Assembly (NCBI RefSeq): GCF_026013525.1
Contig: NZ_JAPDRA010000002.1
Coordinates: 62,001-126,000 of the forward strand
Reading direction: 5' to 3'
Source: Sphingomonas canadensis
GTDB taxonomy: Bacteria > Pseudomonadota > Alphaproteobacteria > Sphingomonadales > Sphingomonadaceae
DNA length: 64,000 nucleotides
The stretch's first letter is position 1, and every line of letters begins with the position of its first letter. The notes beneath the pieces were generated by a model. The model worked only from the letters and a program-made list of their open reading frames with translations, had not been told where the DNA came from and searched no databases. This document shows, one piece after another, positions 25,218 to 35,416 of this stretch. Made by a program: the position numbers and the translations under genes.

Positions 25218-25631
25218 ATGGAAGCTACGGTCAGTAACGGTGCGCTGGTGAACTGGTCTGCCTATTCGCAGGCCCGGGCGGAGCTTGGCGCCAATTTCGT
25301 CCGCATTCTCGGTTACTTCCGCGAAGACGGGATCAAGTCGGTAGACCAGATCGAAGCCGCGATGCGCGGCAACAGCGCCGCTGCGCTGGTGATTCCCGCG
25401 CACACGCTGAAGGGCGAATCGCGTCAGTTCGGGGCCGATCCGCTGGCCGACCTGGCCGAATCGATCGAGACGATCGCGCGCGCTTGCGTCGAGCGGCAGG
25501 ACACGCCGGATCAGGCACTGAGCTATGTCGTGCGGCTGCGGCCGCTGTTCGATTCGACGCTGGCGCTGCTGGAGCGCGAGGCCAATCCGCTGGTCGCGCG
25601 CCGCCCCGCCTTCGGGCGCCGCGCGGGCTAG
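25218..25631 (+). CDS. Histidine phosphotransfer (HPt) domain protein
   Basis: A 137-residue protein whose core is AHTLKGESRQFGADPLADLAE, with the phosphoacceptor His at 62 in the xHxLKG motif of HPt domains. It has no kinase or receiver domain and no such gene nearby, so it is an orphan phosphorelay carrier. The remainder is helical, as expected for a four-helix bundle. Confidence 0.8.
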   Translation: MEATVSNGALVNWSAYSQARAELGANFVRILGYFREDGIKSVDQIEAAMRGNSAAALVIPAHTLKGESRQFGADPLADLAESIETIARACVERQDTPDQALSYVVRLRPLFDSTLALLEREANPLVARRPAFGRRAG

Positions 25632-25689
25632 AGCCTGTCCGCCTTTGGCGGGATCGGCCGCAGCCCCGCCTGTCGCATCGTGACGGGCC

Positions 25690-26172
25690 TCAGCTCGCTT
25701 CGGCGGCCTTGCTGTTGAGCTGGATATAATTCTCCAGGCCCATGCGGGCGATCATCTCGAACTGCGTCTCCAGCGTATCGACATGCTCCTCCTCGCTTTC
25801 GAGGATGGAGACCAGCAGATCGCGGCTCACAAAATCGCGCACCTGCTCGCAATGGGGGATCGCCTCGCGCAGCAGCGCGATCGCCTCCACCTCCAGCTCC
25901 AGATCGGCCTTCAGCACCTCTTCCACCGTCTCGCCGATGCGCAGGCGACCGAGGAGCTGGAAGTTGGGCAGCCCTTCCAGGAACAGGATGCGCTCCGCGA
26001 GCGAATCGGCGTGCTTCATCTCGTCGATCGATTCGTGGCGCTCCAGCTCGGCCAGCTTCGCGACGCCCCAATTGCCGAGCATGCGATAATGCAGCCAATA
26101 TTGGTTGACCGCGGTAAGCTCGTTCTTGAGCACCTCGTTGAGATATTCGAGAACCTTCGCGTCGCCCTTCAT
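25690..26172 (-). CDS. bfr: Bacterioferritin
   Basis: A 160-residue 24-mer iron-storage subunit. Ferroxidase ligands E18, E51, H54, E94, E127 and H130 are all present, as is the heme-ligating M52 in ESIDEMKHAD. It is followed (on the minus strand, upstream) by a bacterioferritin-associated ferredoxin gene 100 bases away, the classical storage/release pair. Confidence 0.96.
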   Translation of the reverse strand: MKGDAKVLEYLNEVLKNELTAVNQYWLHYRMLGNWGVAKLAELERHESIDEMKHADSLAERILFLEGLPNFQLLGRLRIGETVEEVLKADLELEVEAIALLREAIPHCEQVRDFVSRDLLVSILESEEEHVDTLETQFEMIARMGLENYIQLNSKAAEAS

Positions 26173-26275
26173 CGCCGGAACCCCTGTCTGGAGAAGGGGC
26201 CGATCCTAGCGCCACCGGTGCTGCGCGAACACCCTGAAAATGGCTGATTTCTGCGGGTTCGCCCAGATGCGAATG

Positions 26276-26446
26276 CTATGCAGCAGCGCGTTCCGCATTG
26301 ATGATCTGGCGGGCGAAGGGCACGCACTGGCCGCATTTCGCCTGGCATCCGAGCGCGCGATAGGCCTGGCACGCGCTGGTCGCGCCCTCACGCGCGGCGG
26401 TGCGGACATCCTTTTCGCGAATCGCATTGCAGACGCAGACGACCAT
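26276..26446 (-). CDS. bfd: Bacterioferritin-associated ferredoxin
   Basis: A 56-residue [2Fe-2S] protein (MVVCVCNAIREKD...) with cysteines at 4, 6, 38 and 41, exactly the spacing of Bfd cluster ligands. It donates electrons to bacterioferritin to release iron. Start at ATG 26446; the longer open frame upstream lacks coding features. Its position before bfr supports the role. Confidence 0.92.
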   Translation of the reverse strand: MVVCVCNAIREKDVRTAAREGATSACQAYRALGCQAKCGQCVPFARQIINAERAAA

Positions 26447-26536
26447 CGAACCCTCGCTCTCTGGCCGTCGAGATAAGGCTAATGCGACCGATTCGCAATG
26501 CCTATTGCGTAGCGTTCGCAATATGGCGGTTTGCGC

Positions 26537-27796
26537 TCAACCGCCTGCGGAGGCCGCGCCGCGCATCGGCTGGAGCGATCCGCGCGAAAGGCTGCGCCAC
26601 ACCCATTCCAGCGGCCCATAGCGGAAGTGATCCAGCCAGGGCTTCGACCACAGCAGCATCGCCAGCCACACCAGCGCCACCACCAGATACAGCTCCGCGC
26701 GTGACAGATAGCCGTACCAGCCCAGGCCATAGCCGTAGAACAACGTGGTGCAGATCAGGCTGGTCATCAGATAGTTGGTGAAGGCCATCCGCCCCGCGGC
26801 GGCGATGCGGGCGCTGATCGCGCCGCCGGGGCGCATCAGCAGCAGGATCAGGCAGGCCCAGCCCACCACCATCAGCGGGCGTACCGGCGTGGCCGCAGTC
26901 ATCACCCCGCCGACCACCGCCATCAGCGCGAAATCGCTCGACACCACCCACCATGCGATCGCGCAATAGGCGGGGATGCCGATCGCGAAGCAGACCAGCA
27001 GCCACCGTACATAGCGGCCCCGCGCCCAGGTGCCCGCCAGCAGCCCGCTCTTCAGCGATGCCATGCCGAGCAGCATATAGGCCAGCGTTTCCCAGCCGAA
27101 GAGCAGCACGCTGCTGATCGGAGAGAAGGCGGCCTCCTTGAAGCGCGCGGCGACGACGGTGGCATAGTCGCCGCGATATTCCGCCAGCGTCTTGGCGATC
27201 GCTTCGGGGCCGGGGCGGCCGAAGCCGTCGTTGAAACCCGCCAGCCCCTTCGCCGCCTCCTGCGCCGCCGCCGGATCGCCGCCGTCCACGATCGACTGAA
27301 GATAGGCCACCATGCCCGCAAGCGAGCCCATCATCAGCGTCTGGATTACGATCAGCGCCACTGCCGCGCCGATCAGCGTGGGAACCTGTTTCCGGCGGAA
27401 CAGGAAGGCGATCATACCGATCAGGGCATAGAGGTTCAGGATGTCGCCCCACCACACCAGCCACAGGTGCGCCAGGCCGAACAGCAGCAGCCAGAACATG
27501 CGCGAATAATGCACCCGTGCCGCGCTCTCGCCCTTCGCCTCGGCGCCTTCGATCACCAGCAGCATCGACGCGCCGAACAGGAAGGAGAACAGCCCGCGCA
27601 TCTTGCCGTCGAACAGCACCAGGTTGCCGAGATAGACGTAGAGGTCCGTGCCGCTGTGCCCGCCATAGGCTGCGGGGTTGAAATAGGCGGCGGGCGGCAT
27701 CGCGAAGGCGACGATGTTGAGCAGCAATATGCCCATCACCGCGACGCCGCGGACGGTGTCCAGCGAGATGATGCGGTCCGGTGCGCTGGTGGCCAT
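26537..27796 (-). CDS. DUF418 multi-pass membrane protein
   Basis: A 419-residue protein with about ten membrane segments. The N-terminal RIISLDTVRGVAVMGILLLNIV and the C-terminal MAFTNYLMTSLICTTLFYGYGLGWYG are typical of the DUF418/YeiB-type family, possibly acyl-transfer or export proteins. Start at ATG 27796 (MATSAPDR); the frame further upstream is not coding. Function unproven. Confidence 0.86.
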   Translation of the reverse strand: MATSAPDRIISLDTVRGVAVMGILLLNIVAFAMPPAAYFNPAAYGGHSGTDLYVYLGNLVLFDGKMRGLFSFLFGASMLLVIEGAEAKGESAARVHYSRMFWLLLFGLAHLWLVWWGDILNLYALIGMIAFLFRRKQVPTLIGAAVALIVIQTLMMGSLAGMVAYLQSIVDGGDPAAAQEAAKGLAGFNDGFGRPGPEAIAKTLAEYRGDYATVVAARFKEAAFSPISSVLLFGWETLAYMLLGMASLKSGLLAGTWARGRYVRWLLVCFAIGIPAYCAIAWWVVSSDFALMAVVGGVMTAATPVRPLMVVGWACLILLLMRPGGAISARIAAAGRMAFTNYLMTSLICTTLFYGYGLGWYGYLSRAELYLVVALVWLAMLLWSKPWLDHFRYGPLEWVWRSLSRGSLQPMRGAASAGG

Positions 27797-27891
27797 GGCG
27801 ATTTCCCCCCGCGCCAATGGGTGACGGCAGACGCGCTCCGGGTCAAGCAGGGGGCAGGGGCAGGGCGGGACGCCGCGCGCCGCCGCCAGGC

Positions 27892-28305
27892 TCACCCGCC
27901 GCGCAGTTCCTTGCGGACCACCAGCTTCAGCCCCGACCAGACATCGTCGACCGCGCAGACCTTCACATCCACCAGCCCGGTGGGCAGCGCCACCTCGCGC
28001 ACCACGTCCTCGGTGATCTCGCTGGGGACCTTCGACGCCTTCTTGGGCCAGGAAACCCAGATGAAGCCGCTGGGCACCACCAGTTCGCGCAGTGCTGCGA
28101 TCTCGCGCTCCAGCTCCTCGCGTTCGGTGACGAAGATATGCGCGGCCTGCATGCCATCGGTGGCGCAGAATTGCTCGTCGACGTTCAGGCCCTCCGGGTC
28201 GATCGAGTCGCGAACGCTGTCCGGCATCCGGTGGAACCACACGCGCATCCCCCGCGCGAAGCCCAGCTTCTGCGCAAGCGGCGTTCCGGAATAGCCTGTG
28301 GTCAT
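27892..28305 (-). CDS. DUF3052-family protein
   Basis: A 137-residue soluble protein with the family start GYSGTPLAQKLGFARGMRVWF and the core GFIWVSWPKKASKVPSEITEDVVREVALPTGLVDVKVCAVDDVWSGLKLVVRK. The fold is methyltransferase-like and the members are uncharacterised. It stands alone, divergent from the following exported-protein gene. Confidence 0.82.
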   Translation of the reverse strand: MTTGYSGTPLAQKLGFARGMRVWFHRMPDSVRDSIDPEGLNVDEQFCATDGMQAAHIFVTEREELEREIAALRELVVPSGFIWVSWPKKASKVPSEITEDVVREVALPTGLVDVKVCAVDDVWSGLKLVVRKELRGG

Positions 28306-28393
28306 CGGGAATCCTCCTGCGCAAACATCCTAACCGCCCCGGCGCGGATCGGCTAGCATCGCTCGCGAATCATAGTGGATTAGGGAGGATGTA

Positions 28394-28717
28394 ATGGCGT
28401 TCCATGCCTTGATCGCGGTCAGCCTTGCGGCGATCGCCCCGGTGCCGGCCGAAACCTGCGTCGCCGCGCCTGCGGCCGGCTATGCCGGGATCGGCACGAC
28501 GGGCTGGTACATCAACAACGATCCGGTGACGATCGCGGGCCGGAAATTCACCAAATACGGCCTGCCGCGCGTGCTCTCGAAGGGCGATGTCGTGCCGTTC
28601 AAATCCTATCAGGGCGGCCATTTCTATGCCGAGCCGGGGACGCCCCAGCCCGAGGTGATCTATCTGCTCGTGCGGCTCGCCGATTGCGAGTTCCAGCCCT
28701 ACGCGGTCGAGGGCTGA
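28394..28717 (+). CDS. Small exported protein, first of a tandem pair
   Basis: A 107-residue protein with signal peptide (MAFHALIAVSLAAIAPVPAET) and good GGAGG before the ATG. The mature C-terminus EVIYLLVRLADCEFQPYAVEG is closely mirrored in the next gene (DVIYVMVRSADCSFQPYARE). The shared pattern ...F.KFGLPR.L...... also recurs. Unrecognised family. Confidence 0.72.
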   Translation: MAFHALIAVSLAAIAPVPAETCVAAPAAGYAGIGTTGWYINNDPVTIAGRKFTKYGLPRVLSKGDVVPFKSYQGGHFYAEPGTPQPEVIYLLVRLADCEFQPYAVEG

Positions 28718-28725
28718 GCCGCGCG

Positions 28726-29064
28726 ATGCCCGTCAGCGTCCTGCTCGCGGCCGCGCTGGCGGCGCCGGCCTGCGCCTTCCATGACGAGCGGGGCGTGCTG
28801 ATCGCCTCGCCCAACGCGACGCCGCAGTTCGAGGCCGCGGGCAAACCGTGGTTCGAGAATGGCGACAGGATTGCGATAGAGGGCGGAAGCTTCGCGAAAT
28901 TCGGTCTGCCCCGCCAGCTCGCGCCCGCCGAGCTGGAGGCGCTGGCGGACCGCAATGGCGTGCCGGTGTTCGTCGAGGCGGGCGATTATTCGGCGGAGCA
29001 TGACGTGATCTACGTCATGGTTCGCTCCGCCGACTGCAGCTTCCAGCCCTACGCGCGCGAATAG
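28726..29064 (+). CDS. Small exported protein, second of a tandem pair
   Basis: A 112-residue paralogue of the preceding gene, from ATG 28726 just nine bases after its stop, with a short signal peptide (MPVSVLLAAALAAPACA). It shares FGLPRQL and the terminal ADCSFQPYARE with its neighbour. The pair look like a recent duplication that has diverged. Confidence 0.7.
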   Translation: MPVSVLLAAALAAPACAFHDERGVLIASPNATPQFEAAGKPWFENGDRIAIEGGSFAKFGLPRQLAPAELEALADRNGVPVFVEAGDYSAEHDVIYVMVRSADCSFQPYARE

Positions 29065-29453
29065 CGCGGGGGGGGCGCTTGCGGCCAGTTCTTGAGCTGC
29101 GCTCCCTGCAAAGGCGTGGGCTAAAGTCGAGTATGTTTCATCTGACCCGTTCGCGCTGAGCCGTATCCCTTCGTTTATGTTTCACGCGAAGGCGCGAAGG
29201 CGCGAAGAGGGATTTGCCGCGACAGCAGCCCTCCCTTTCCCGCGCCGCAGCGCGCAGCCGGTTGAATGGGCGCCTTCGGCGCGAGCGGGCGACGCATCTT
29301 CGCGCCTTCGCGTGATTCAAATAGCGGTGGCCCGACGCCGCCGTCCGGACACCGCTGCCCCGGCGCCAGACAACCGCGCGTTCAAACTGGCGAAGGACGC
29401 GATCCGGTTTCGCGGCGCGATGCCGCAACCTGCGCCGGGCTCATCCGGCCCGG
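29065..29453. other. Gene-free interval with large inverted repeat
   Basis: Between the exported pair and purL (which ends here, convergent) I see no credible gene; open frames in it are shadows. It holds the 134-bp inverted-repeat unit at 29182-29315. Confidence 0.6.
29182..29315. repeat. 134-bp unit bounded by 18-bp inverted repeats
   Basis: TCACGCGAAGGCGCGAAG (29182-29199) and its exact reverse complement at 29298-29315. Inside the left arm the GGCGCGAAG motif is repeated. The layout is that of a small REP/MITE-like element or a terminator for both convergent genes. Confidence 0.6.
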
Positions 29454-31682
29454 TCAGGCCACGACCTCGCCGCGCATCAGCGCCGGGAAGAAGCCCTCGT
29501 GCGCGGCGCGCAGATCGGCCAGGCTCACCGTCCAGTCGCCCTCGTCCAGCTCGAAGATGATTCGATCGCGGATCGTGCGGCCGATCGGGTCGGCGGGCAC
29601 GTCGGCGCGATGCGCGGCGGCCATGAAATCGGCCAGGCAGGTATCGCAGACGGTGACGATGTAGAGCCCCTGGTCCTCGCCGAACAGCGATCCGGCGATG
29701 CCGAAGGGCTGGGGCTCGTTGACCAGCACGCCGATGCCGGAGGCCAGCGCCATCTCCGTCAGCGCCACCGCCATGCCGCCGTCGGAAACATCGTGGCAGG
29801 CGGTGATCGAGCCGTTCTGGATCATCGCGCGGACGAAATCGCCGGTCCGCTTCTCCGCCGCCAGGTCCACCGGCGGGGGAGCGCCTTCCTCGCGACCGTG
29901 GATCTCGCGCAGCCACAGCGACTGGCCCAGGTCGCCGCCGCGCTCGCCCACGGCGATCACCGTGTCGCCGGTGCCCTTGAACGCGATGGTGCAGCTCTTG
30001 CGCCAATCGGCCATCAGCCCGACGCCGCCGATCGCGGGGGTGGGCAGGATCGCGCTGCCGCCGCCGGTCGCCTTGCTCTCGTTATAGAGGCTCACGTTGC
30101 CGCTCACGATCGGGAAGTCGAGCGCGCGGCACGCCTCGCCCATGCCCTCCAGGCATCCGACGATCTGACCCATGATCTCGGGCCGCTGCGGGTTGGCGAA
30201 GTTCAGGCAGTTGGTCACCGCCAGCGGGGTGGCGCCGACGGAGGTCAGGTTGCGCCACGCCTCGGCGATCGCCTGGCGGCCGCCCTCCACCGGATCGGCG
30301 AAGCAATAGCGCGGGGTGCAATCGGTGGTGATCGCCAGCGCCTTTCCGGTGCCGTGGACGCGCACCACTGCGGCATCGCCGCCGGGGCGCTGCACCGTGT
30401 CGGCGCCTACCATGTGGTCATATTGCTCCCAGATCCAGCGGCGGCTGGCGAGATCGGGCGATCCCATCAGCTTCAGCAGGTCCGCGGCCGGATCGGCGCT
30501 CTCGGGCGCGTCGGCCAGCGGCGCAGGCCTGGGCGTGGGCACGTGCGGGCGGTCATAGAGCGGCGCCTCGTCCGCCAGCGGGCCGAGCGGGATGTCGGCG
30601 ACGGTCTCGCCCCGCCATTTCAGCACCATGCGGCCCCCGTCCGGCCCCGGCTCGGTCACCGTGCCGATCACCGCGAAATCCAGCTCCCATTTGCGGAAGA
30701 TCGCCTCGGCAAAGGCCTCGCGCCCGGGCTTGAGCACCATGAGCATGCGCTCCTGGCTCTCGCTCAGCATCATCTCATAGGGCGTCATGCCCGTCTCGCG
30801 CTGGGGGACATTGTCCATCACCAGCTCGATGCCCACGCCGCCCTTCGACGCCATCTCGACCGAGGAGGAGGTGAGCCCCGCAGCGCCCATGTCCTGGATC
30901 GCCACGATCGCGTCGGACGCCATCAGCTCCAGGCACGCCTCGATCAGCAGCTTTTCGGTGAAGGGATCGCCGACCTGGACGGTGGGGCGCTTTTCCTCCG
31001 AATCCTCGGTGAAGTCGGCGCTGGCCATGGTGGCGCCATGGATGCCGTCGCGCCCGGTCTTCGAGCCGACATAGACCACCGGATTGCCGATGCCCGCCGC
31101 GGCCGAATAAAAGATCTTGTCGGTATCGGCGATGCCCACGGTCATCGCGTTGACCAGGATGTTGCCGTCATAGGCGGGGTGGAAGTTCACCTCGCCGCCC
31201 ACCGTCGGCACGCCCACGCAGTTGCCATAGCCGCCGATGCCATGGACCACGCCCGCGATCAGGTGGCGCATCTTCGGATGATCGGGCCGGCCGAAGCGCA
31301 GCGCGTTCATGTTGGCGATCGGCCGCGCGCCCATGGTGAACACGTCGCGCAGGATGCCGCCCACGCCCGTCGCCGCGCCCTGATAGGGCTCGATGTAGCT
31401 GGGGTGGTTGTGGCTCTCCATCTTGAAGATCGCGGCCTGGCCGTCGCCGATGTCGATCACGCCCGCGTTCTCGCCGGGGCCGCAGATCACCCAGGGCGCG
31501 GTGGTGGGCAGCTTCTTCAGGTGGATGCGGCTGGATTTGTAGCTGCAATGCTCCGACCACATCACGCTGAAGATGCCCAGCTCGGTCAGGTTGGGCTCGC
31601 GGCCCAGCGCGTGCAGCACGCGCTCATATTCCTCGGGGCTCAGGCCGTGCTCGGCGACGATCTCTGGCGTGATCTCGGTCAT
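29454..31682 (-). CDS. purL: Phosphoribosylformylglycinamidine synthase, large subunit
   Basis: A 742-residue small-type PurL (FGAM synthase II), which works with PurQ and PurS in purine synthesis. The opening [12 protein letters not shown] and the ATP/metal motifs [10 protein letters not shown] and GGILRD are present. Length fits the PurQ-dependent form, so purQ and purS should be elsewhere in the genome. Confidence 0.95.
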   Translation of the reverse strand: MTEITPEIVAEHGLSPEEYERVLHALGREPNLTELGIFSVMWSEHCSYKSSRIHLKKLPTTAPWVICGPGENAGVIDIGDGQAAIFKMESHNHPSYIEPYQGAATGVGGILRDVFTMGARPIANMNALRFGRPDHPKMRHLIAGVVHGIGGYGNCVGVPTVGGEVNFHPAYDGNILVNAMTVGIADTDKIFYSAAAGIGNPVVYVGSKTGRDGIHGATMASADFTEDSEEKRPTVQVGDPFTEKLLIEACLELMASDAIVAIQDMGAAGLTSSSVEMASKGGVGIELVMDNVPQRETGMTPYEMMLSESQERMLMVLKPGREAFAEAIFRKWELDFAVIGTVTEPGPDGGRMVLKWRGETVADIPLGPLADEAPLYDRPHVPTPRPAPLADAPESADPAADLLKLMGSPDLASRRWIWEQYDHMVGADTVQRPGGDAAVVRVHGTGKALAITTDCTPRYCFADPVEGGRQAIAEAWRNLTSVGATPLAVTNCLNFANPQRPEIMGQIVGCLEGMGEACRALDFPIVSGNVSLYNESKATGGGSAILPTPAIGGVGLMADWRKSCTIAFKGTGDTVIAVGERGGDLGQSLWLREIHGREEGAPPPVDLAAEKRTGDFVRAMIQNGSITACHDVSDGGMAVALTEMALASGIGVLVNEPQPFGIAGSLFGEDQGLYIVTVCDTCLADFMAAAHRADVPADPIGRTIRDRIIFELDEGDWTVSLADLRAAHEGFFPALMRGEVVA

Positions 31683-32211
31683 GCGCGAGCCCTTAGCGGC
31701 GGCGGCACCCTGGGGCTAGCCCCGCGCTGCTTGCCGGCGAACGGCCATTGCGGCGCGTCAATTCTCCATTTCGGAGTCGAATGAATCCGTTTCCAGAAAA
31801 GAGCCAAATTGAGCCACGGCGAACGGAGTCCCGCTTGCATTCCTTGCAAAGTAGCGGAATCAATTTCCTACGTATTTCAATTGATTCGGAGTCGAAACAT
31901 GCCGTCCGGGCGTAGAATCAAGGTGGCCGGGACGATGGCGGGCGATATTCCGCGACGCGACGGGATTATTTGATCAACTATATTGTACGCAATTTCGACT
32001 CCAGGGGATCAGGTGTTGCGCGGTCATCCCGGCGCGTGACCATCGAATCCCAGTTCGTCACGGCCCGGCGCCCCATCCGCGCGCTGGCCGTGGCGGAGCC
32101 GGCGCCGTCATGCGCGCCGGCAGCGGTCCCGGAAGGCGCGGTGTTATCCCATCACGCCGCGCCTGCCGGGGCCGTTCTGCGGAAGGCCGATCCGCGGACG
32201 GCGGGGCGCCG
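31683..32211. other. 529-base intergenic region with repeated 9-bp motif
   Basis: No gene seen. The stretch is AT-richer than its surroundings around 31860-32000. GGAGTCGAA occurs within TTCGGAGTCGAA at 31770-31781 and again at 31885-31896, and its inverse TTCGACTCC at 31994-32002. It lies upstream of purL (reading left) and downstream of arsC. A promoter/operator region or small RNA is possible. Confidence 0.45.
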
Positions 32212-32550
32212 TTACAGGATCTCGCGGACCTTCTCGGGCGGGCGGCCCAGGCGGACGCCCTTTCCGGTTTCCACCAGCGGGCGTTCGATCAGGATCGGAT
32301 CGGCGGCCATCGCGTCCAGGATCGCGTCGTCGGATGCGTCCTTCAGCGGCTTGGCGCCTTCCTCGCCCTTGCGCAGCCCATCGCGCGGCGTGATGCCGGC
32401 GCGGGCATAGAGCGCGGCCAGCTTGTCGCGGCTGGGCGGGGTCTTCAGATATTCGATCACCTCGACCGTGACGCCCGGCGTCTCCTGAAGGATCGCCAGC
32501 GTCTCGCGCGATTTGGAGCAGCGGGGGTTGTGCCAGATCGTGGCCTTCAT
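32212..32550 (-). CDS. arsC: ArsC/Spx-family arsenate reductase-like protein
   Basis: A 112-residue protein with the active-site motif HNPRCSKSRETL (C11) and the ending LGRPPEKVREIL. This is the glutaredoxin-dependent ArsC type; R residues in RPLVET and the C-terminal LGRP region match. No ars operon partners are adjacent, so the in vivo substrate may not be arsenate. Start at ATG 32550. Confidence 0.86.
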   Translation of the reverse strand: MKATIWHNPRCSKSRETLAILQETPGVTVEVIEYLKTPPSRDKLAALYARAGITPRDGLRKGEEGAKPLKDASDDAILDAMAADPILIERPLVETGKGVRLGRPPEKVREIL

Positions 32551-32575
32551 GCGTGCCTCTCGGTCGGTTGGGGGG

Positions 32576-33484
32576 TCAGCGCGCGATATAGCCGGAGCGC
32601 ACCAGGAACGCGCGCAGCGCATCGGGATAGCCGCGATAGCGGATCGTAGCGCCGCGCGGGCATTCGCCGCTCCTCAGCGGAAGGCGGCAGCCGGTGGGAT
32701 ATTCCCAGTCGCTCCGCCGGTCATAGGTGCGAAGCATCTTGGCCCAGGCCGCGTCGAACTGGCCGATCCGCGCTGCGGCGGCGACATAGGCGGCGCAGGC
32801 GCCGTTCGGCTCGCCCTGCGCATCGCGGCCCAGGCAATAGGGGCGGGCGAAGTTCACCGCCTCGACGAACAGTGGGCGGAACCCGGCGCGCGCGGAGACG
32901 TCCACCACCCGGCCATCGACCACGTTCAGGATCTGCGGCGGCGCCAGCGATCCGGCATAGGAGGCGAAGGCGTAGAGGAAGCGATCGTCGCGCTGGACGA
33001 AATCGGTGAAGCCGTCGCCGTCCACGTCGCGCGGGGCATCGCCGGGCTCGCCGTCCCACGCCCCCAGCTCCAGCCTGCGCGCGCCCTCCTGGCCGATCAC
33101 GACGAGCTGCACCTCGTTGCAGCAATGCGCGCCGCCGCTGAACGACTGGAGTTCGACATAGCGCCGCCCGCGGGGATCGAGCCGCCCGGCGCCGATCCGG
33201 TGCGTCGCGGATGACCAGATGCTGGAGCCGGTGATCGTCACCGGGCGGAAGCCGGGGCCGCTGACCGTCACCTGCGGCGCGGCATTCTCGCCATCGCGCA
33301 GCGGGCGGACCTCGATCATCAAGTCGCCGGAGCGATAGGTCACCGGCCGCGGCGCCTTGTCCGCCGACCATTCCACCTGCGTGCCCGGCGCGATCGGGCG
33401 CGGCTGCGCCGCTGCCGGCACGGCCCCCGCCATCGCGCCAAGCGCCGCCAGAACCAGCATCGCTGATCGCATTCCCAGCATCAC
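32576..33484 (-). CDS. Exported protein with FG-GAP-like motif, unknown
   Basis: A 302-residue protein with signal peptide (ending VPAAAQP) and a mature region containing DVDGDGFTDF, a calcium-binding-like loop, and several cysteines (AHCCNEV, PYCLG, GACAAY, GCRLP, GECPRG). The two methionines at the start (33484 and 33472) cannot be separated. No family recognised. Confidence 0.68.
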   Translation of the reverse strand: MMLGMRSAMLVLAALGAMAGAVPAAAQPRPIAPGTQVEWSADKAPRPVTYRSGDLMIEVRPLRDGENAAPQVTVSGPGFRPVTITGSSIWSSATHRIGAGRLDPRGRRYVELQSFSGGAHCCNEVQLVVIGQEGARRLELGAWDGEPGDAPRDVDGDGFTDFVQRDDRFLYAFASYAGSLAPPQILNVVDGRVVDVSARAGFRPLFVEAVNFARPYCLGRDAQGEPNGACAAYVAAAARIGQFDAAWAKMLRTYDRRSDWEYPTGCRLPLRSGECPRGATIRYRGYPDALRAFLVRSGYIAR

Positions 33485-33542
33485 CGCACTCCCTTCCGGG
33501 AACGCTGTAGCGGCCGCAGGGCGCGCTGTCAGCGGGTTCGCG

Positions 33543-34901
33543 TCACGCCTGCTCGTCGTTGCGGGCGAGCCATTCCTCCAGCCACTTGATCGTATAGTCG
33601 CCGGCCTGGAACTGCGGATCGTCGAGCAGCGCCTGGTGGAGCGGTATGGTGGTCTTCACGCCCTCCACCACGAATTCCTCCAGCGCGCGGCGCAGGCGGC
33701 GCAGCGCGCCCTGGCGCGTGGTGCCGTACACGATCAGCTTGGCGATCATGCTGTCGTAATAGGGCGGGATGCGATAGCCGGCGTAGAGCCCGCTATCGAC
33801 GCGCACGTTCATACCGCCGGGCGCGTGATATTGCTTCACCTGGCCGGGGGAAGGCGCGAAGGTTCGCGGGTCCTCGGCATTGATGCGGCATTCGATCGCG
33901 TGGCCGCGGAAATGGACGTCCGCCTGGCGCAGCGTCAGCGGGTGGCCCTCGGCGATGCGGATCTGCTCGCGGACCAGGTCCAGCCCCGTGATCGCCTCGG
34001 TCACCGGATGCTCCACCTGCAGGCGGGTGTTCATCTCGATGAAATAGAATTCGCCGTCTTCCCACAGGAACTCGATCGTGCCCGCGCCGCGATAGGCCAT
34101 GTCGGCCATCGCCTTGGCACAGATGCCGCCGATCCGGTCGCGCTCCTCGGTCGAGAGCACGGGGGAGGGGGCCTCCTCCAGCACCTTCTGGTGGCGGCGC
34201 TGGAGCGAGCAGTCGCGTTCGCCCAGGTGGATCGCGTTCCCGTTCCCGTCGCCGAACACCTGGATCTCGATGTGGCGCGGGTTGCCGAGATATTTCTCCA
34301 TATAGACGGTCGCGTCGCCGAACGCCGCCTTCGCCTCGGTGCCCGCCTGCTTCATCAGCGTTTCGAGCTGGTCTTCGGACGTGCAGACCTTCATGCCGCG
34401 TCCGCCGCCGCCCGAGGCCGCCTTGATGATCACCGGATAGCCGATATCGGCGGCCAGCCGCCGCGCCTCGGCCACGTCGCTGATCGCGCCGTCCGAACCC
34501 GGCACCAGCGGCAGGCCCAGCGCGCCCGCGGTGCGCTTGGCCTCCACCTTGTCGCCCATCACCCGGATATGCTCGGGCTTGGGGCCGACGAAGATCAGCC
34601 CGTGCGCCTCCACGATCTCGGCGAACTTGGCGTTCTCCGAAAGAAAGCCATAGCCGGGGTGGATCGCGTCCGCGCCGCTGATCTCCGCCGCGGAGATGAT
34701 CGCGGGGATGTTGAGATAGCTCTCGCCCGCGGGCGGCGGGCCGATGCAGATCGCCTCGTCCGCCAGCCGCACGTGCATCGCCTCGGTATCCGCGGTCGAA
34801 TGCACCGCCACCGTCTTGATGCCCATCTCGTGGCAGGCGCGGTGGATGCGCAACGCGATCTCGCCGCGGTTGGCGATCAGGAGCTTCTTGATCTCTGGCA
34901 C
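33543..34901 (-). CDS. accC: Acetyl-CoA carboxylase, biotin carboxylase subunit
   Basis: A 452-residue ATP-grasp enzyme that carboxylates biotin on AccB, the first step of fatty-acid synthesis. Motifs [22 protein letters not shown] and [16 protein letters not shown] are intact. The start is GTG 34901, four bases after the accB stop; a longer ATG start at 34934 would overlap accB. accB-accC is a standard operon. Confidence 0.95.
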   Translation of the reverse strand: MPEIKKLLIANRGEIALRIHRACHEMGIKTVAVHSTADTEAMHVRLADEAICIGPPPAGESYLNIPAIISAAEISGADAIHPGYGFLSENAKFAEIVEAHGLIFVGPKPEHIRVMGDKVEAKRTAGALGLPLVPGSDGAISDVAEARRLAADIGYPVIIKAASGGGGRGMKVCTSEDQLETLMKQAGTEAKAAFGDATVYMEKYLGNPRHIEIQVFGDGNGNAIHLGERDCSLQRRHQKVLEEAPSPVLSTEERDRIGGICAKAMADMAYRGAGTIEFLWEDGEFYFIEMNTRLQVEHPVTEAITGLDLVREQIRIAEGHPLTLRQADVHFRGHAIECRINAEDPRTFAPSPGQVKQYHAPGGMNVRVDSGLYAGYRIPPYYDSMIAKLIVYGTTRQGALRRLRRALEEFVVEGVKTTIPLHQALLDDPQFQAGDYTIKWLEEWLARNDEQA

Positions 34902-34905
34902 CGGT

Positions 34906-35382
34906 TTACTCGACGACGACGAGCGGCTGATCATATTCGACGGGCTGGCCGTCCTCGATCAGCACGGCCTTCACCGTTCCCGCGGCGGGCGCGTGGATCG
35001 GGTTCATCACCTTCATCGCCTCGATGATCAGCAGCGTGTCGCCCGCCTTCACGGTCTGGCCGACCGATACGAAGGGCTTGGCGCCCGGCTCGGCGGCCAG
35101 ATAGGCGGTGCCCACCATCGGCGATTTGACCGCGTTCGCCGAAACCGCGGCGGGCGCGGCCTCTGCCGACGGCGCGGCGGCGGCTGCGGGTGCCGCGGCC
35201 ACGGGCGGCGCCTGGAGCAGGGCGGGTGCCGCGGCCACGCTCACCTTGCGCGCGACGCGCACGCGGCGTTCGCCGTCCTGAACCTCGACTTCGGTGAGCT
35301 GGGTCTCATCGAGCACCGCCGCGAGCTGGCGCACCAGATCGATGTCGATCCGCATCGCGCCCATTTCGGTCTTTTCGCTCAT
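34906..35382 (-). CDS. accB: Acetyl-CoA carboxylase, biotin carboxyl carrier protein
   Basis: A 158-residue carrier. N-terminal helical region, Ala/Pro-rich linker (residues ~48-85) and biotinyl domain with the lysine K124 in [11 protein letters not shown]. Immediately upstream of accC, with four bases between. Confidence 0.95.
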   Translation of the reverse strand: MSEKTEMGAMRIDIDLVRQLAAVLDETQLTEVEVQDGERRVRVARKVSVAAAPALLQAPPVAAAPAAAAAPSAEAAPAAVSANAVKSPMVGTAYLAAEPGAKPFVSVGQTVKAGDTLLIIEAMKVMNPIHAPAAGTVKAVLIEDGQPVEYDQPLVVVE

Positions 35383-35416
35383 GCTTTCCCGTTATTCTGT
35401 GAAAACGCGCCCTGTG

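Noticed and set aside
29499..31784. Long open frame antisense to purL
   Set aside because: Shadow of purL with no domain pattern; the purL reading has all motifs.
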